Positions 24,911-34,800 of a stretch of 64,000 nucleotides of DNA are shown here, in pieces. The notes beneath the pieces are model-generated. The model saw only the letters and a program-made list of their open reading frames with translations. It had not been told where the DNA came from and made no database searches. Position numbers and translations under genes: made by a program. The stretch is from the NCBI RefSeq assembly GCF_000719775.1, contig NZ_JOHR01000005.1, positions 310,001-374,000 of the forward strand. Direction: 5' to 3'. How positions within the stretch are numbered: the stretch's first letter is position 1; each line of letters opens with the position of its first letter. Origin of the DNA: Streptomyces sp. NRRL F-5135. GTDB taxonomy: Bacteria; Actinomycetota; Actinomycetes; Streptomycetales; Streptomycetaceae.

Positions 24911-26023
24911 TCAGTTGCCCAACGGAAGCCGTACGACCAGCAGTTTCCCGGCCATCGTCACACCACCGTCCATCGCGATGGCAAGTCCGTCGGCATATAC
25001 GTGCGGCCCTTCCACCACCGGCCCGGTGTCGTCTTCGTCATCCGAAGCGTCTTCTGTGCCGACTTCGCCGAGCAGATAGGGAATCGGGCTGTGCCCGTGG
25101 ACGACCCGCCGTCCGCCGTACTGCGAGAGCAGCCGTTGAACGGCCTCCGGGCCGCCTTCGTCGCGAAACGCGAAGCGTTTGGTGAGTTTGCGGAACAAAT
25201 CCCAGCATTCGTCGATGTCATTGCGCGTCAGGATCTGATGGACGGTGTCATTGACGTCGTCGATGCTGGACCCGTAGTCCAGGTAGGCGGTCGTGTCGGA
25301 GTGCATCAGCAGATGCCCGTCCTCCTCGACGACCGCGTCCAGCCGGGACATCCACTGGAGATGGACGTCCTGGAGGCGCTCCATGTCGGTCCGCTGGCCG
25401 CCGTTGAGGAGCCAGGCGGCCTGGAAAGTCGCCGTCCCGGCGTGGGAGTTGACTTCGGTGTTGCCGAATCGCTTGGCACCGATCAGCAGCAGCTCGTGAT
25501 TGCCCATCAGCGCCTTGCAGTAGCCGCCGGCCGCCGCCGCCTCGGCGGAGAGCCGCATCACGAGGTCGATGACGCCGATGCCGTCGGGGCCGCGGTCGGT
25601 GAAGTCGCCGAGGAACCACAGCCGCGCGTTGCCCGCCGCCCAGTGCCCTTCGGCGTCGATGAGCCTCTGCGCGGCCAGGGCGGCGACGAGTTCGTCGAGA
25701 TAGCCGTGGACGTCACCGACGACATAGAGCGGCCCCTGGCCGTCGGTCTCGGGCGACTCGGCGGGCGCCGGAATCGGAGCCGTCGGCAGCTTGACGGTGT
25801 CCCCGCGGTTGATCACCGGGAGGTCGCGCTCGGTGGGCGTGTAGCCCTCCGGCGGTTCGTCGTGCGGGATGGCGTTGCCCGGGTGCACGGCCGGGCCACC
25901 GGCCGTGGGGCCGAGTTGCCCGGGCTGTCCGGACCCCACGGGAACCTGGGCGTACGGCGGTACGCGGAAATCGCGCAACGTCGCCGTTCGCACCACGGGT
26001 CCCTGACCGGCCCCCTGTGTCAT
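24911..26023 (-). CDS. Calcineurin-like metallophosphoesterase, 370 aa
   Basis: After a Pro/Gly-rich ~90-residue N-terminus the catalytic domain shows the phosphoesterase motifs in order: YVVGDVHGYLDELVAAL, WFLGDFTDRGPDGIGVIDL, ALMGNHELLLIG and RRVVHGHSPIPYL. The GDxHG, GDxxDRG, GNHE and GH signatures build a two-metal site, as in PP1-like and bis(5'-nucleosyl)-tetraphosphatase enzymes. The substrate is not predictable. ATG 26023 has GAGGGG upstream; longer upstream frames lack it. It stands alone, with LacI-type gene 316 bases upstream. Confidence 0.88.
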   Translation of the reverse strand: MTQGAGQGPVVRTATLRDFRVPPYAQVPVGSGQPGQLGPTAGGPAVHPGNAIPHDEPPEGYTPTERDLPVINRGDTVKLPTAPIPAPAESPETDGQGPLYVVGDVHGYLDELVAALAAQRLIDAEGHWAAGNARLWFLGDFTDRGPDGIGVIDLVMRLSAEAAAAGGYCKALMGNHELLLIGAKRFGNTEVNSHAGTATFQAAWLLNGGQRTDMERLQDVHLQWMSRLDAVVEEDGHLLMHSDTTAYLDYGSSIDDVNDTVHQILTRNDIDECWDLFRKLTKRFAFRDEGGPEAVQRLLSQYGGRRVVHGHSPIPYLLGEVGTEDASDDEDDTGPVVEGPHVYADGLAIAMDGGVTMAGKLLVVRLPLGN

Positions 26024-26339
26024 CGACCCCTCCACCACCGTCGCACCGCCGTACACCGCTCGGTCCCGCCCGGCCGGTCGGAGGTGAGCCCACCGGCGAT
26101 AAGGCAAGGTCTGTGGTGTCGTGCGCCCATCATAGGAATGCCGCTCGTCCTGTGTGACGCACCAGGGGTGGTGAATCCGATCGCACCTCCGGATCAGCGG
26201 CTGTTTTTCTCGCCTATCGCCCGAAATGCGAGAGGCCTGGTTCCGGAAAGTGCTCGTGCGGGCTCGTACGGCCGGGCTCGTACGGGCGTGCCGGGGCGTG
26301 CCGGACGATCGCCGGACGACCGGTACCGGACCGTTCGCC
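26024..26339. other. Gap between LacI-type gene and phosphoesterase gene
   Basis: This 316-base region should hold the promoter of the leftward phosphoesterase. Near the LacI stop a 12-base direct repeat GGGCTCGTACGG occurs at 26260 and 26274, followed by repeated GCCGGACGA units around 26299-26320. No gene or clear terminator was seen. Confidence 0.4.
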
Positions 26340-27452
26340 TCAGTCGCTGGTCGGGGTCCGGGGAGCGCTCACCGTGGTGCGCGGCGGGCGCCGTTGCGAC
26401 GAGGTACGGACGATCAGTTCGGTCGGTATGACCTGTTCCACCGGCCGGTCGGTCTCCAGCCCCTCGATCGCGTCGATGAGCAGTTGGACGACGGCGGTTC
26501 CGATACGGCGGGGCTTGAGCGAGAGCGTTGTGATCGGCGGCTCGGTGGAGGCGTACACGGTCGACTCGCTGCAACAGACGAGCAGCAGGTCTTCCGGTAC
26601 GCGCAGTCCGTAGCGCCTGGCCGCGGCCAGCAGGTCGGTCCCGTTGGGATCGAAGAGCCCGTAGACGGCGTCGGGACGGTCGGGGCGGGCCAGCAGCCGG
26701 TCCGCGGCGACAGCGCCGGCGCACGGGTCGTGGGCGGGGTAGGACTCGTAGACCGGGTCCTGCCCGACACGCTCGCACCAGTGCAGGTACGCACTGGTGG
26801 AAAGCCGGGTGTAGGTGTCCGTGGTGGTGCCGGTGAGCAGTCCGATACGGCGGGCCCCGGCCGCGGCCAGGTGGTCGAGCAGATCGAGGACGGCCTTCTC
26901 GTGGTCGTTGTCCACCCAGGCGGTGACGGGGAGGGAGCCCGCGGGCCGGCCGTCCGAGACGACGGGCAGGCCCTGGCGGACGAGTTCGGTGACGACCGGG
27001 TCGTGATCCGAGGGGTCGATGACGACGGTGCCGTCGAGGGCGACGTTCGACCACACGTCGTGGCGGGAGGTGGCGGGGAGGATGACGAGGGCGTAGCCGC
27101 GGGCGAGCGCGGCGGAGGTCGCGGCCCTGGCCATCTCCGCGAAGTAGGCGAACTCGGTGAAGGTGAAAGGTTCATCCCCGTACGTCGTCACGGTCAGACC
27201 GATCAGGCCCGACTTGCCGGTACGGAGGGTGCGCGCCGCGGCGGACGGCCGGTAGCCGAGGCGCTCGGCCACCTCCCGGACGTGGCGCCGCGTGGCGTCG
27301 GGTAACCGCCCCTTGCCGTTGAGCGCGTCGGAGACAGTCGTGATGGAGACACCGGCGGCGGCGGCCACGTCACGGATGCCCGCCCGACCTTGCCGGTTTC
27401 CCCGGCGGGATGTGTCCGTCCGGCTCACCTGGTGCTTCCCTGCTGCTGTCAT
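26340..27452 (-). CDS. LacI-family transcriptional regulator, 370 aa
   Basis: The N-terminal HTH plus hinge is classic: GIRDVAAAAGVSITTVSDALNGKGRLPDATRRHVREVAERLGYRPSAAARTLRTGKSGLIGL. A periplasmic-binding-protein-like effector domain follows (GYALVILPATSR, DGTVVIDPSDHDPVVTELVRQGLPVV, AAAGARRIGLLTGTTTD, PDAVYGLFDPNGTDLLAAARRYG, TTLSLKPRRIGTAVVQLLIDAIEG). It should sense a small ligand, typically a sugar. No sugar genes are adjacent, so its target is unclear. The 25-residue N-terminus is polar and basic. Start ATG 27452 was chosen as nearest to the HTH. Confidence 0.9.
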   Translation of the reverse strand: MTAAGKHQVSRTDTSRRGNRQGRAGIRDVAAAAGVSITTVSDALNGKGRLPDATRRHVREVAERLGYRPSAAARTLRTGKSGLIGLTVTTYGDEPFTFTEFAYFAEMARAATSAALARGYALVILPATSRHDVWSNVALDGTVVIDPSDHDPVVTELVRQGLPVVSDGRPAGSLPVTAWVDNDHEKAVLDLLDHLAAAGARRIGLLTGTTTDTYTRLSTSAYLHWCERVGQDPVYESYPAHDPCAGAVAADRLLARPDRPDAVYGLFDPNGTDLLAAARRYGLRVPEDLLLVCCSESTVYASTEPPITTLSLKPRRIGTAVVQLLIDAIEGLETDRPVEQVIPTELIVRTSSQRRPPRTTVSAPRTPTSD

Positions 27453-27974
27453 GGCGAGCCGATAGTAGGGCTCGGGCGGGTGGTAAGGATGGTCGCATAT
27501 GCACCCTCGCGCAGGCACGTTTCTGCATGATCGAAAACGGTCAACCGCCTTGGAAGGAACGGGCGTTAGGGTGAGTGGCTGTGGTCTGCCATGCCACTGG
27601 CTGGATGGACCTGTTGCATGCCCCATGTTTCGAAGAGGTCTCAACTCACCTCTACGGGCGACGCGCACCAGGGCGTGAGGCACCGGCGCACGTGACGAGG
27701 AGCAGTGCTCCCCCTGGCGCGGAGGCCCGGAGCGGCGGCTTGGAGCGGCGGCTTGGAGCGGTGGCCCGGCGCGGTGGCCCGGAGCCGAGATCGCGGGGTT
27801 CTCGCCGAGGACCTGCCGCCGGACGGGCCGCTCGCTCCCGCGCTTCCCGTCCTTCCGGGCCCGCCGGGTACGTTCGTGCCCGGCGTTCTCGGGGGGAACG
27901 AATCCTCATAAGGTGAGCAGTATTGAAGCGGGAAGTGGTACGACCCGGTGAACACCCGAGGAGGAGGACCTGCG
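27453..27974. other. Gap between LacI-type gene and hisC-like gene
   Basis: A 522-base divergent region. It holds four tandem 13-base units (27729-27780; two exact GGAGCGGCGGCTT, then two variants), described separately. The part nearest the regulator has AT-richer patches such as GATCGAAAACGGTCAACC (near 27530) that could be promoter or operator. I see no convincing gene. Confidence 0.45.
27729..27780. repeat. Four tandem 13-base repeats
   Basis: GGAGCGGCGGCTT occurs at 27729-27741 and 27742-27754, followed by GGAGCGGTGGCCC and GGCGCGGTGGCCC. The units are head to tail without spacers, so this is a simple tandem repeat and not CRISPR. Confidence 0.7.
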
Positions 27975-29054
27975 GTGAGCGAGACGAGCCCCAGACTGCG
28001 CGGCGAGCTGGACGGCATCCCCACGTACAAGCCGGGGAAACCGGCCGCGTCCGGCGGGCCCGTCGCGTACAAGCTGTCCTCCAACGAGAACCCCTACCCG
28101 CCGCTCCCCGGGGTGATGGAGCAGGCGGTGTCGGCCGCCGGGGTGTTCAACCGCTACCCGGACATGGCCTGCACCGGTCTGATGAACGAGCTCGCCGACC
28201 GCTTCGGGGTGCCGCACGCCCATCTGGCGACCGGCACCGGATCGGTGGGGGTCGCCCAGCAGCTGATCCAGGCCACGGCGGGCCCCGGTGACGAGGTCAT
28301 GTATGCCTGGCGCTCCTTCGAGGCGTACCCGATCATCACGCAGATCTCCGGAGCGGCCTCCATACAGGTGCCGCTGACCGCCGGGGAGGAACACGATCTG
28401 GACGCGATGGCCGACGCGATCACGGAGCGGACCCGGCTGATCTTCGTCTGCAACCCCAACAATCCGACCGGCACGGTGGTGCGCAGGGCCGAGCTGGAAC
28501 GGTTCCTCGACCGGGTGCCGGGCGACGTGCTGGTGGTCCTGGACGAGGCCTACCGCGAGTTCATCCGGGACTCCGAGGTGCCGGACGGGATCGACCTCTA
28601 CCGCGACCGCCCGAACGTCGCCGTGCTGCGCACCTTCTCCAAGGCGTACGGACTGGCCGGGCTGCGGGTCGGCTTCGCCGTCGCCCATGAGCCGGTGGCC
28701 ACCGCGCTGCGGAAGACCGCGGTGCCCTTCGGTGTGAGCCAGATCGCCCAGGAGGCCGCGATCGCCTCGCTGCGGGCCGAGGACGAACTGCTCGGACGCG
28801 TCGGCACCCTGGTGACGGAGCGCGACCGGGTGCGTCGGAGTCTGATCGGACAGGGCTGGACCGTGGCCGAGACGCAGGCGAATTTCGTATGGCTGCGGCT
28901 CGGTGAGCGCACCCTCGACTTCGCGGCGGCCTGCGAGGCGGCGGGCGTGGTCGTACGGCCGTTCGCGGGTGAGGGGGTCCGGGTCACGATCGGTGAGATG
29001 GAGGCAAACGACATCTTCCTCCAGGTGGCGGGTGCGTTCCGCAAGGAGGCCTGA
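27975..29054 (+). CDS. HisC-like aminotransferase (histidinol-phosphate or aromatic), 359 aa
   Basis: A PLP-dependent class I/II aminotransferase. Visible motifs are [15 protein letters not shown], the nucleotide-binding-like [36 protein letters not shown] and the PLP-lysine region [15 protein letters not shown]. These fit histidinol-phosphate aminotransferases; the isolated position away from the his operon suggests a second enzyme that may act on aromatic amino acids (often called pat). GTG 27975 was preferred over GTG 27948 because GAGGAGGAGG lies just before it. A terminator hairpin follows, then the cyd promoter. Confidence 0.88.
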   Translation: MSETSPRLRGELDGIPTYKPGKPAASGGPVAYKLSSNENPYPPLPGVMEQAVSAAGVFNRYPDMACTGLMNELADRFGVPHAHLATGTGSVGVAQQLIQATAGPGDEVMYAWRSFEAYPIITQISGAASIQVPLTAGEEHDLDAMADAITERTRLIFVCNPNNPTGTVVRRAELERFLDRVPGDVLVVLDEAYREFIRDSEVPDGIDLYRDRPNVAVLRTFSKAYGLAGLRVGFAVAHEPVATALRKTAVPFGVSQIAQEAAIASLRAEDELLGRVGTLVTERDRVRRSLIGQGWTVAETQANFVWLRLGERTLDFAAACEAAGVVVRPFAGEGVRVTIGEMEANDIFLQVAGAFRKEA

Positions 29055-29104
29055 CCGGCCGGCCGGGGTGCGGTGAGTCGGCCGGAGCGCTGTGACCGGT
29101 CACT

Positions 29105-29132
29105 GAGGGCGGCTCGTTTTCGGGCCGCCCTC
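29105..29132 (+). terminator. Terminator after the aminotransferase gene
   Basis: GAGGGCGGC and GCCGCCCTC form a 9-base perfect stem, extended by a G-T and two C-G pairs to about 12, with a TTTT loop. It is followed by TTGACG. It separates the aminotransferase from the cyd operon. Confidence 0.8.
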
Positions 29133-29210
29133 TTGACGTCTCACGGCCGGGATGCTTATAGGCACCCCCCGTGAAGATCGGCCGAATGGGTGCGCCATAA
29201 TGCTTGTGAA

Positions 29211-29226
29211 TGTGAACGCGTTCACA
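29211..29226. promoter_or_regulatory. Rex operator upstream of cydA
   Basis: TGTGAACGCGTTCACA is a perfect 16-base palindrome matching the published S. coelicolor Rex operator TGTGAACNNNTTCACA. A further half site TTGTGAA lies just upstream. A -10-like CATAAT (29196-29201) is about 10 bases upstream of the operator, so Rex binding would block transcription start. Rex releases DNA when NADH is high, that is when oxygen is limiting. Confidence 0.93.
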
Positions 29227-29307
29227 AGCTGGCCCGATTTCTGTCGCTACGTCCAGGACGAAAGGGGCGAGCTGCCGCAGCACCACGGCGAAGTAAGGAG
29301 AAACGAC

Positions 29308-30816
29308 GTGGACCTCGCTCTGGCGCCGGAGACCCTGGCGCGATGGCAGTTCGGCATCACGACCGTCTACCACTTCCTCTTCGTCCCCTTGACGATCTCG
29401 CTCGCGGCCCTGACGGCGGGACTGGAGACCGCCTGGGTCCGCACGGGGAATCCGAAGTACCTCAGGGCCACCAAGTTCTGGGGCAAGCTGTTCCTGATCA
29501 ACATCGCGATGGGTGTCGTGACGGGCATCGTGCAGGAGTTCCAGTTCGGGATGAACTGGTCCGACTACTCGCGCTTCGTGGGTGACATCTTCGGAGCCCC
29601 GCTCGCCTTCGAGGCGCTGATCGCGTTCTTCTTCGAGTCCACCTTCATCGGTCTGTGGATCTTCGGCTGGGACAAGCTGCCCAAGAAGATCCACCTGGCC
29701 TGCATATGGATGGTCTCGATCGGAACGATCCTCTCGGCGTACTTCATCCTGGCCGCGAACTCCTGGATGCAGCACCCGGTCGGGTACCGCATCAACAAGG
29801 AAGCCGGCCGGGCCGAGCTCACGGACTTCTGGGCGGTGCTCACCCAGAACACGGCGCTCGCCCAGTTCTTCCACACGATCACCGCCGCCTTCCTCGTCGG
29901 TGGTGCCTTCATGGTCGGCATCGCGGCCTTCCACCTGGCCCGCAAGAAGCACATACCGGTGATGAGGACCTCGCTGCGCCTCGGTCTGGTGACCGTCGTC
30001 ATCGCGGGCATGCTCACCGCCATCAGCGGTGACAGGCTCGGCAAGATCATGTACCAGCAGCAGCCGATGAAGATGGCCGCGGCGGAGGCGCTGTGGGACG
30101 GCCAGGCCCCCGCGCCGTTCTCCGTCTTCGCGTACGGGGACGTCGACGAGGGCCACAACAAGGTCGCCATCGAGATCCCCGGACTGCTCTCCTTCCTCGC
30201 CAACGACGACTTCACCTCGCACGTGCCCGGCATCAACGACATCAACAAGGCCGAGCAGGAGAAGTACGGTCCCGGCGACTACCGGCCCAACATCCCCGTC
30301 GCCTACTGGGGCTTCCGCTGGATGATCGGCTTCGGCATGGCGTCCTTCGGCATAGGGCTGCTCGGCCTCTGGCTGACCCGCAGGAAGTTCCTGCTGCCAC
30401 CGGCCCTGCGGACGGGCGAGGACGAGGTGCCGAATCTGGTGCTCTTCCGGAACACGGCACTCAGCCCCAAGTTCGCGCGGCTCTACTGGATCGTCGCCCT
30501 CTGGACGCTGCTCTTCCCGCTGATCGCCAACTCCTGGGGCTGGATCTTCACCGAGACCGGACGCCAGCCGTGGGTCGTGTACGGAGTGCTGCGCACCGCC
30601 GACGCGGTTTCCCCCGGCGTCTCCCAGGCCGAAGTGCTGATTTCGATGACCGTCTTCACGCTGCTGTACGCCATCCTCGCCGTCGTCGAGGTCAGGCTGA
30701 TGGTCAAGTACATCAAGGCCGGGCCGCCGGAGCTCACGGAAGCCGATCTCAACCCGCCCACCCGGATCGGCGGCGATCCCGCGGACGCCGACCGTCCGAT
30801 GGCCTTCTCGTACTGA
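29308..30816 (+). CDS. cydA: Cytochrome bd ubiquinol/menaquinol oxidase subunit I
   Basis: The 502-residue haem-bearing subunit of the bd oxidase, a membrane protein that reduces oxygen with quinol electrons without pumping protons. Family marks include FGITTVYHFLFVPLTI, whose His is the likely haem ligand, LFLINIAMGVVTGIVQEFQFGMNW, SYFILAANSWMQHPVGY, FFHTITAAFLVGG, GDRLGKIMYQQQPMKMAAAEALWD and FGMASFGIGLLGLW. GTG 29308 follows AAGGAG; a longer in-frame upstream ATG would run through the Rex site and was rejected. The operon cydA-cydB-cydDC follows closely. Confidence 0.95.
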   Translation: MDLALAPETLARWQFGITTVYHFLFVPLTISLAALTAGLETAWVRTGNPKYLRATKFWGKLFLINIAMGVVTGIVQEFQFGMNWSDYSRFVGDIFGAPLAFEALIAFFFESTFIGLWIFGWDKLPKKIHLACIWMVSIGTILSAYFILAANSWMQHPVGYRINKEAGRAELTDFWAVLTQNTALAQFFHTITAAFLVGGAFMVGIAAFHLARKKHIPVMRTSLRLGLVTVVIAGMLTAISGDRLGKIMYQQQPMKMAAAEALWDGQAPAPFSVFAYGDVDEGHNKVAIEIPGLLSFLANDDFTSHVPGINDINKAEQEKYGPGDYRPNIPVAYWGFRWMIGFGMASFGIGLLGLWLTRRKFLLPPALRTGEDEVPNLVLFRNTALSPKFARLYWIVALWTLLFPLIANSWGWIFTETGRQPWVVYGVLRTADAVSPGVSQAEVLISMTVFTLLYAILAVVEVRLMVKYIKAGPPELTEADLNPPTRIGGDPADADRPMAFSY

Positions 30817-30830
30817 GGAGCTGAGGAGCA

Positions 30831-31829
30831 ATGGAACTCCACGACGTCTGGTTCGTCCTGATCGCCGTCCTGTGGATCGGCTACTTCTTCCTCGAAGGGT
30901 TCGATTTCGGGATCGGCGTCCTGACCAAGCTGCTCGCCCGCGACCGCAAGGAGCGGCGCGTGCTGATCAACACCATCGGGCCCGTCTGGGACGGCAATGA
31001 GGTCTGGCTGCTCAGCGCGGGCGGCGCGACCTTCGCCGCGTTCCCCGAGTGGTACGCGACGCTCTTCTCGGGCTTCTACCTGCCGCTGTTGCTGATCCTC
31101 GTCTGCCTGATCGTGCGGGGCGTGGCCTTCGAGTACCGGGCCAAGCGGCCCGAGGAGAACTGGCAGCGCAACTGGGAGAACGCGATCTTCTGGACCTCGC
31201 TGATCCCCGCCGTGCTGTGGGGTGTCGCCTTCGGCAACATCGTGCGGGGCGTGAAGATCGACGCGCAGATGGAATACGTCGGCAGTGTCGCGGACCTGCT
31301 CAACCCGTACGCGCTCCTGGGCGGGCTGGTGACTCTGGCCCTCTTCACCTTCCACGGCACGGTCTTCGCCGGGCTGAAGACGGTCGGCGAGATACGGGCG
31401 CGGGCCAGGAAGCTGGCACTGGTGCTGGGACCGGTCACCGCCGTACTGGCGCTGGGGTTCCTGCTCTGGACCCAGTACGGTCACGGTGACGGCGCGAGCC
31501 TGGTGGCCTTGATCGTCGCCGTGGTGGCACTGGTGGGTGCGATCGGAGCCATCGGTGCCGGACGCGAGGGCTGGTCGTTCATGCTCTCCGGGGTGACGAT
31601 CGTGGCGGCCGTCGCGATGCTCTTCCTCACGCTCTTCCCGAACGTCATGCCGTCCTCGCTCAACGAGGCATGGAACCTGACGGTGACGAACGCCTCCTCG
31701 ACCCCGTACACGCTCAAGATCATGACATGGTGCGCGGCGATCGCGACGCCGCTCGTGATGCTCTACCAGGGCTGGACGTACTGGGTGTTCCGGAAGCGGA
31801 TCGGTACGCAGCACATAGCCGACGCGTAG
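30831..31829 (+). CDS. cydB: Cytochrome bd oxidase subunit II
   Basis: A 332-residue integral membrane subunit with eight or nine TM helices. Diagnostic segments are LWIGYFFLEGFDFGIGVL, INTIGPVWDGNEVWLL, GATFAAFPEWYATLFSGFYLPLLLIL, RGVAFEYRAKRPEENW and ENAIFWTSLIPAVLWGVAFGNIVRG, all classical CydB. Start ATG 30831 lies 15 bases after cydA, preceded by GAGGAG. The gene ends seven bases before cydDC. Confidence 0.96.
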   Translation: MELHDVWFVLIAVLWIGYFFLEGFDFGIGVLTKLLARDRKERRVLINTIGPVWDGNEVWLLSAGGATFAAFPEWYATLFSGFYLPLLLILVCLIVRGVAFEYRAKRPEENWQRNWENAIFWTSLIPAVLWGVAFGNIVRGVKIDAQMEYVGSVADLLNPYALLGGLVTLALFTFHGTVFAGLKTVGEIRARARKLALVLGPVTAVLALGFLLWTQYGHGDGASLVALIVAVVALVGAIGAIGAGREGWSFMLSGVTIVAAVAMLFLTLFPNVMPSSLNEAWNLTVTNASSTPYTLKIMTWCAAIATPLVMLYQGWTYWVFRKRIGTQHIADA

Positions 31830-31835
31830 GAGTAG

Positions 31836-34800
31836 GTGTTTCACGTGAAACCAATCGACCCGCGCCTGCTCCGGTACGCCCGGGCCACCCGCTTCTTCCT
31901 GGCGGCATCCGTGGCCCTCGGACTGGCCGGAGCGGGGCTGGTCGTCGCCCAGGCGATGCTGATCGCCGAGGTGGTGGTGGGCGCGTTCCAGCGTGGTTCC
32001 GGCGTCTCCGACCTGAGCACTCCCCTGCTTCTGTTGGCAGGGGTCGCCGTGGGGCGGGGCGTGGTCTCCTGGCTGACGGAACTGGCCGCCCACCGGGCCA
32101 GCGCCTCGGTCAAGTCCGAACTGCGCGGACGGCTGCTGGACCGGGCGGCTGAGCTGGGACCCGGCTGGCTCAGCGGCATGCGCACCGGCTCGCTGGTGGC
32201 GCTCGCCACACGCGGCGTCGACGCCCTGGACGACTACTTCGCGCGCTATCTTCCTCAGCTGGGGCTCGCAGTGGTGGTGCCGGTCGCGGTCCTGGCGCGC
32301 ATCGTCACCGAGGACTGGGTTTCGGCGGCCGTCATCGTGGTGACCCTGCCACTGATCCCGATGTTCATGGTGCTCATCGGCTGGGCCACTCAATCCCGGA
32401 TGGACCGGCAGTGGCGGCTGCTGTCCCGGCTGTCCGGTCACTTCCTGGATGTGGTCGCCGGCCTGCCGACCCTCAAGGTCTTCGGCCGGGCCAAGGCACA
32501 GGCCGAGTCGATCCGTTCGATCACTTCGGAGTACCGCCGGGCCACCCTGCGCACGCTGCGGATCGCCTTCCTCTCCTCCTTCGCGCTGGAACTGCTCTCG
32601 ACGCTGTCCGTGGCGCTGGTCGCCGTCGGGATCGGGATGCGGCTCGTGCACGGCGACCTCGATCTGTACACCGGTCTGGTGGTCCTGGTCCTCGCACCCG
32701 AGGCGTACCTGCCGATCCGGCAGGTCGGAGCGCAGTACCACGCGGCGGCCGAGGGCCTCTCGGCCGCCGAGGAGATCTTCACGGTCCTGGAGACCGAGCC
32801 CGTGGCGGCGGGCGGAACGGCTGAGGTGCCCGCGACGCCGCGCCTGGAGCTGGACGGGGTGACGGTCCGCCACCGAGGACGGTCGGAGCCGTCACTGGAT
32901 TCCGCCTCCCTGACGGTCGAGCCGGGGGAGACGGTCGCACTCGTCGGACCGAGCGGTATCGGAAAGACCACCCTGCTCGATGTGGTGCTCGGGTTCGCCG
33001 TACCGGAGAAGGGCCGGGTACGGGTGGACGGCCGGGATCTGGCGTCCCTGGACCCGGAGCGCTGGCGGGAGCGGATCGCCTGGGTCCCTCAGCAGCCGTA
33101 CCTCTTCGCTGGGACGATCGCCGAGAACGTGCGCCTCGCCCGGCCGGACGCGGACGCGGACGCGGTACGGACGGCGCTGCGCGACGCGGGTGCCGACGTG
33201 TTCGTGGCCGGGCTGCCCGACGGGGTGGACACGGTCCTCGGCGAGGACGGTGCGGGGCTCTCCGCCGGGCAGCGGCAACGGCTGGCGCTGGCCCGCGCCT
33301 TTCTCGCCGACCGGCCGCTGCTGCTGCTGGACGAGCCGACGGCGGCGCTCGACGGAGAGACCGAGGCGGGGATCGTCGAGGCCGTACGGCGGCTCGCGAG
33401 GGGCCGTACGGTCCTGCTGGTCGTCCACCGGCCGGCGCTGCTCGCGGTGGCGGACCGGGTGGTCGCCCTGCCGGAGCGTACGGCGCCGGACGGGACGGCC
33501 GTGGGGGCGGTACGGGCGGCGGCGACGCCGGTGGACCCGGAACGGGGCCCGCGCGACGACGGCGCGGACGAGGCGTGGCGCGGAGCCCCGTACGAGGAGT
33601 TCCCGCGCGAGGACTTCCCGTACGAGGAGTCCGAGCACGAGGAGTCCCGGCGCGCGAAGTCCCAGTACGAGGAGTCCCCGGACTCCTCGTACGAGGAGTT
33701 CCGGCGCGGAGAGGCCGGCCCAGCCCGGGACCCGCTGGCCCGGATGCGGGCCGCCGCCGGGCCACTGCGCGGGCGCTTCCTGCTCGCGCTGCTCCTCGGG
33801 AGCTGCGCACTCGCCTCCGCCGTCGGACTCATGGCGGTCTCCGGCTGGCTGATCTCCCGGGCCTCCCAGGAACCCCCCGTTCTCTACTTGATGATCGCGG
33901 TCACCGCGACCCGCGCCTTCGGTATCGGCCGGGCGGTCTTCCGGTACGCCGAGCGGCTCGTGTCCCATGACGCGGTGCTCAGGATGCTCGCCGATCTGCG
34001 AGTCTCCGTGTACCGGCGGCTGGAGCGGATCGCGCCGGCCGGACTGCGTGTGACCAGGCGCGGTGACCTGCTTTCCCGGCTGGTCGCCGACGTGGACGAA
34101 CTTCAGGACTACTGGCTGCGATGGCTGCTCCCGGTCGGCACCGCGCTGCTCGTCGGCGTGGGCACCGTCGGATTCACCGCGTGGCTGCTGCCGGAAGCGG
34201 GCGCCGTACTGGCCGTGGGCCTGCTCCTCGCGGGGCTGGGCGTGCCGCTCCTGAGCGGCGCCTGCGCCCGCCGGACCGAGCGCCAACTGGCTCCGGCGCG
34301 CGGCATGCTCGCCACCCGGATCGTCGATCTGTTGCGGGGCACCGCCGAGCTGACCGTCACGGGCGCGCTCGGACGCCGGATGCGCGAGGTGCGCGCGGCC
34401 GACGGGACGCTGACGGCCATCGCCTCGCGCGGCGCGACCGCGCTGGCGCTCGGCGGCGGACTCTCCGCCCTGGTCGCCGGGGTGACCGTGGCCGCGTCGG
34501 CGGTCGTCGGCGTCCAGGCCGTGCACGACGGGCGGCTCGCGGGCGTCGGACTGGCCGTGATCGTCCTGACCCCGCTCGCTGCCTTCGAGGCGGTCAGCGG
34601 CCTCCCCCTGGCGGTGCGGTACCGGCAGCGCTCCCGGCGCGGTGCCGAGCGGCTGTGCGAGGTGCTGGACGCTCCCGTACCCGTACGGGAACCGGCGCGG
34701 CCGGAGGGTCCGGACGGCGGTCCGGGACAGCCGGAAGGGGCGCGACGGGCGGCCGGGACTCCCGTGTCGCCGTTCCCGCTGGAGGTGCGGAACCTGGCTG

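Noticed and set aside
27575..27916. Open frame upstream of the aminotransferase
   Set aside because: It is composed mainly of the tandem repeats and has no domain or ribosome site.
29152..29307. In-frame upstream ATG start for cydA
   Set aside because: It would translate the Rex operator and promoter; the GTG at 29308 has a good ribosome site and the family start.
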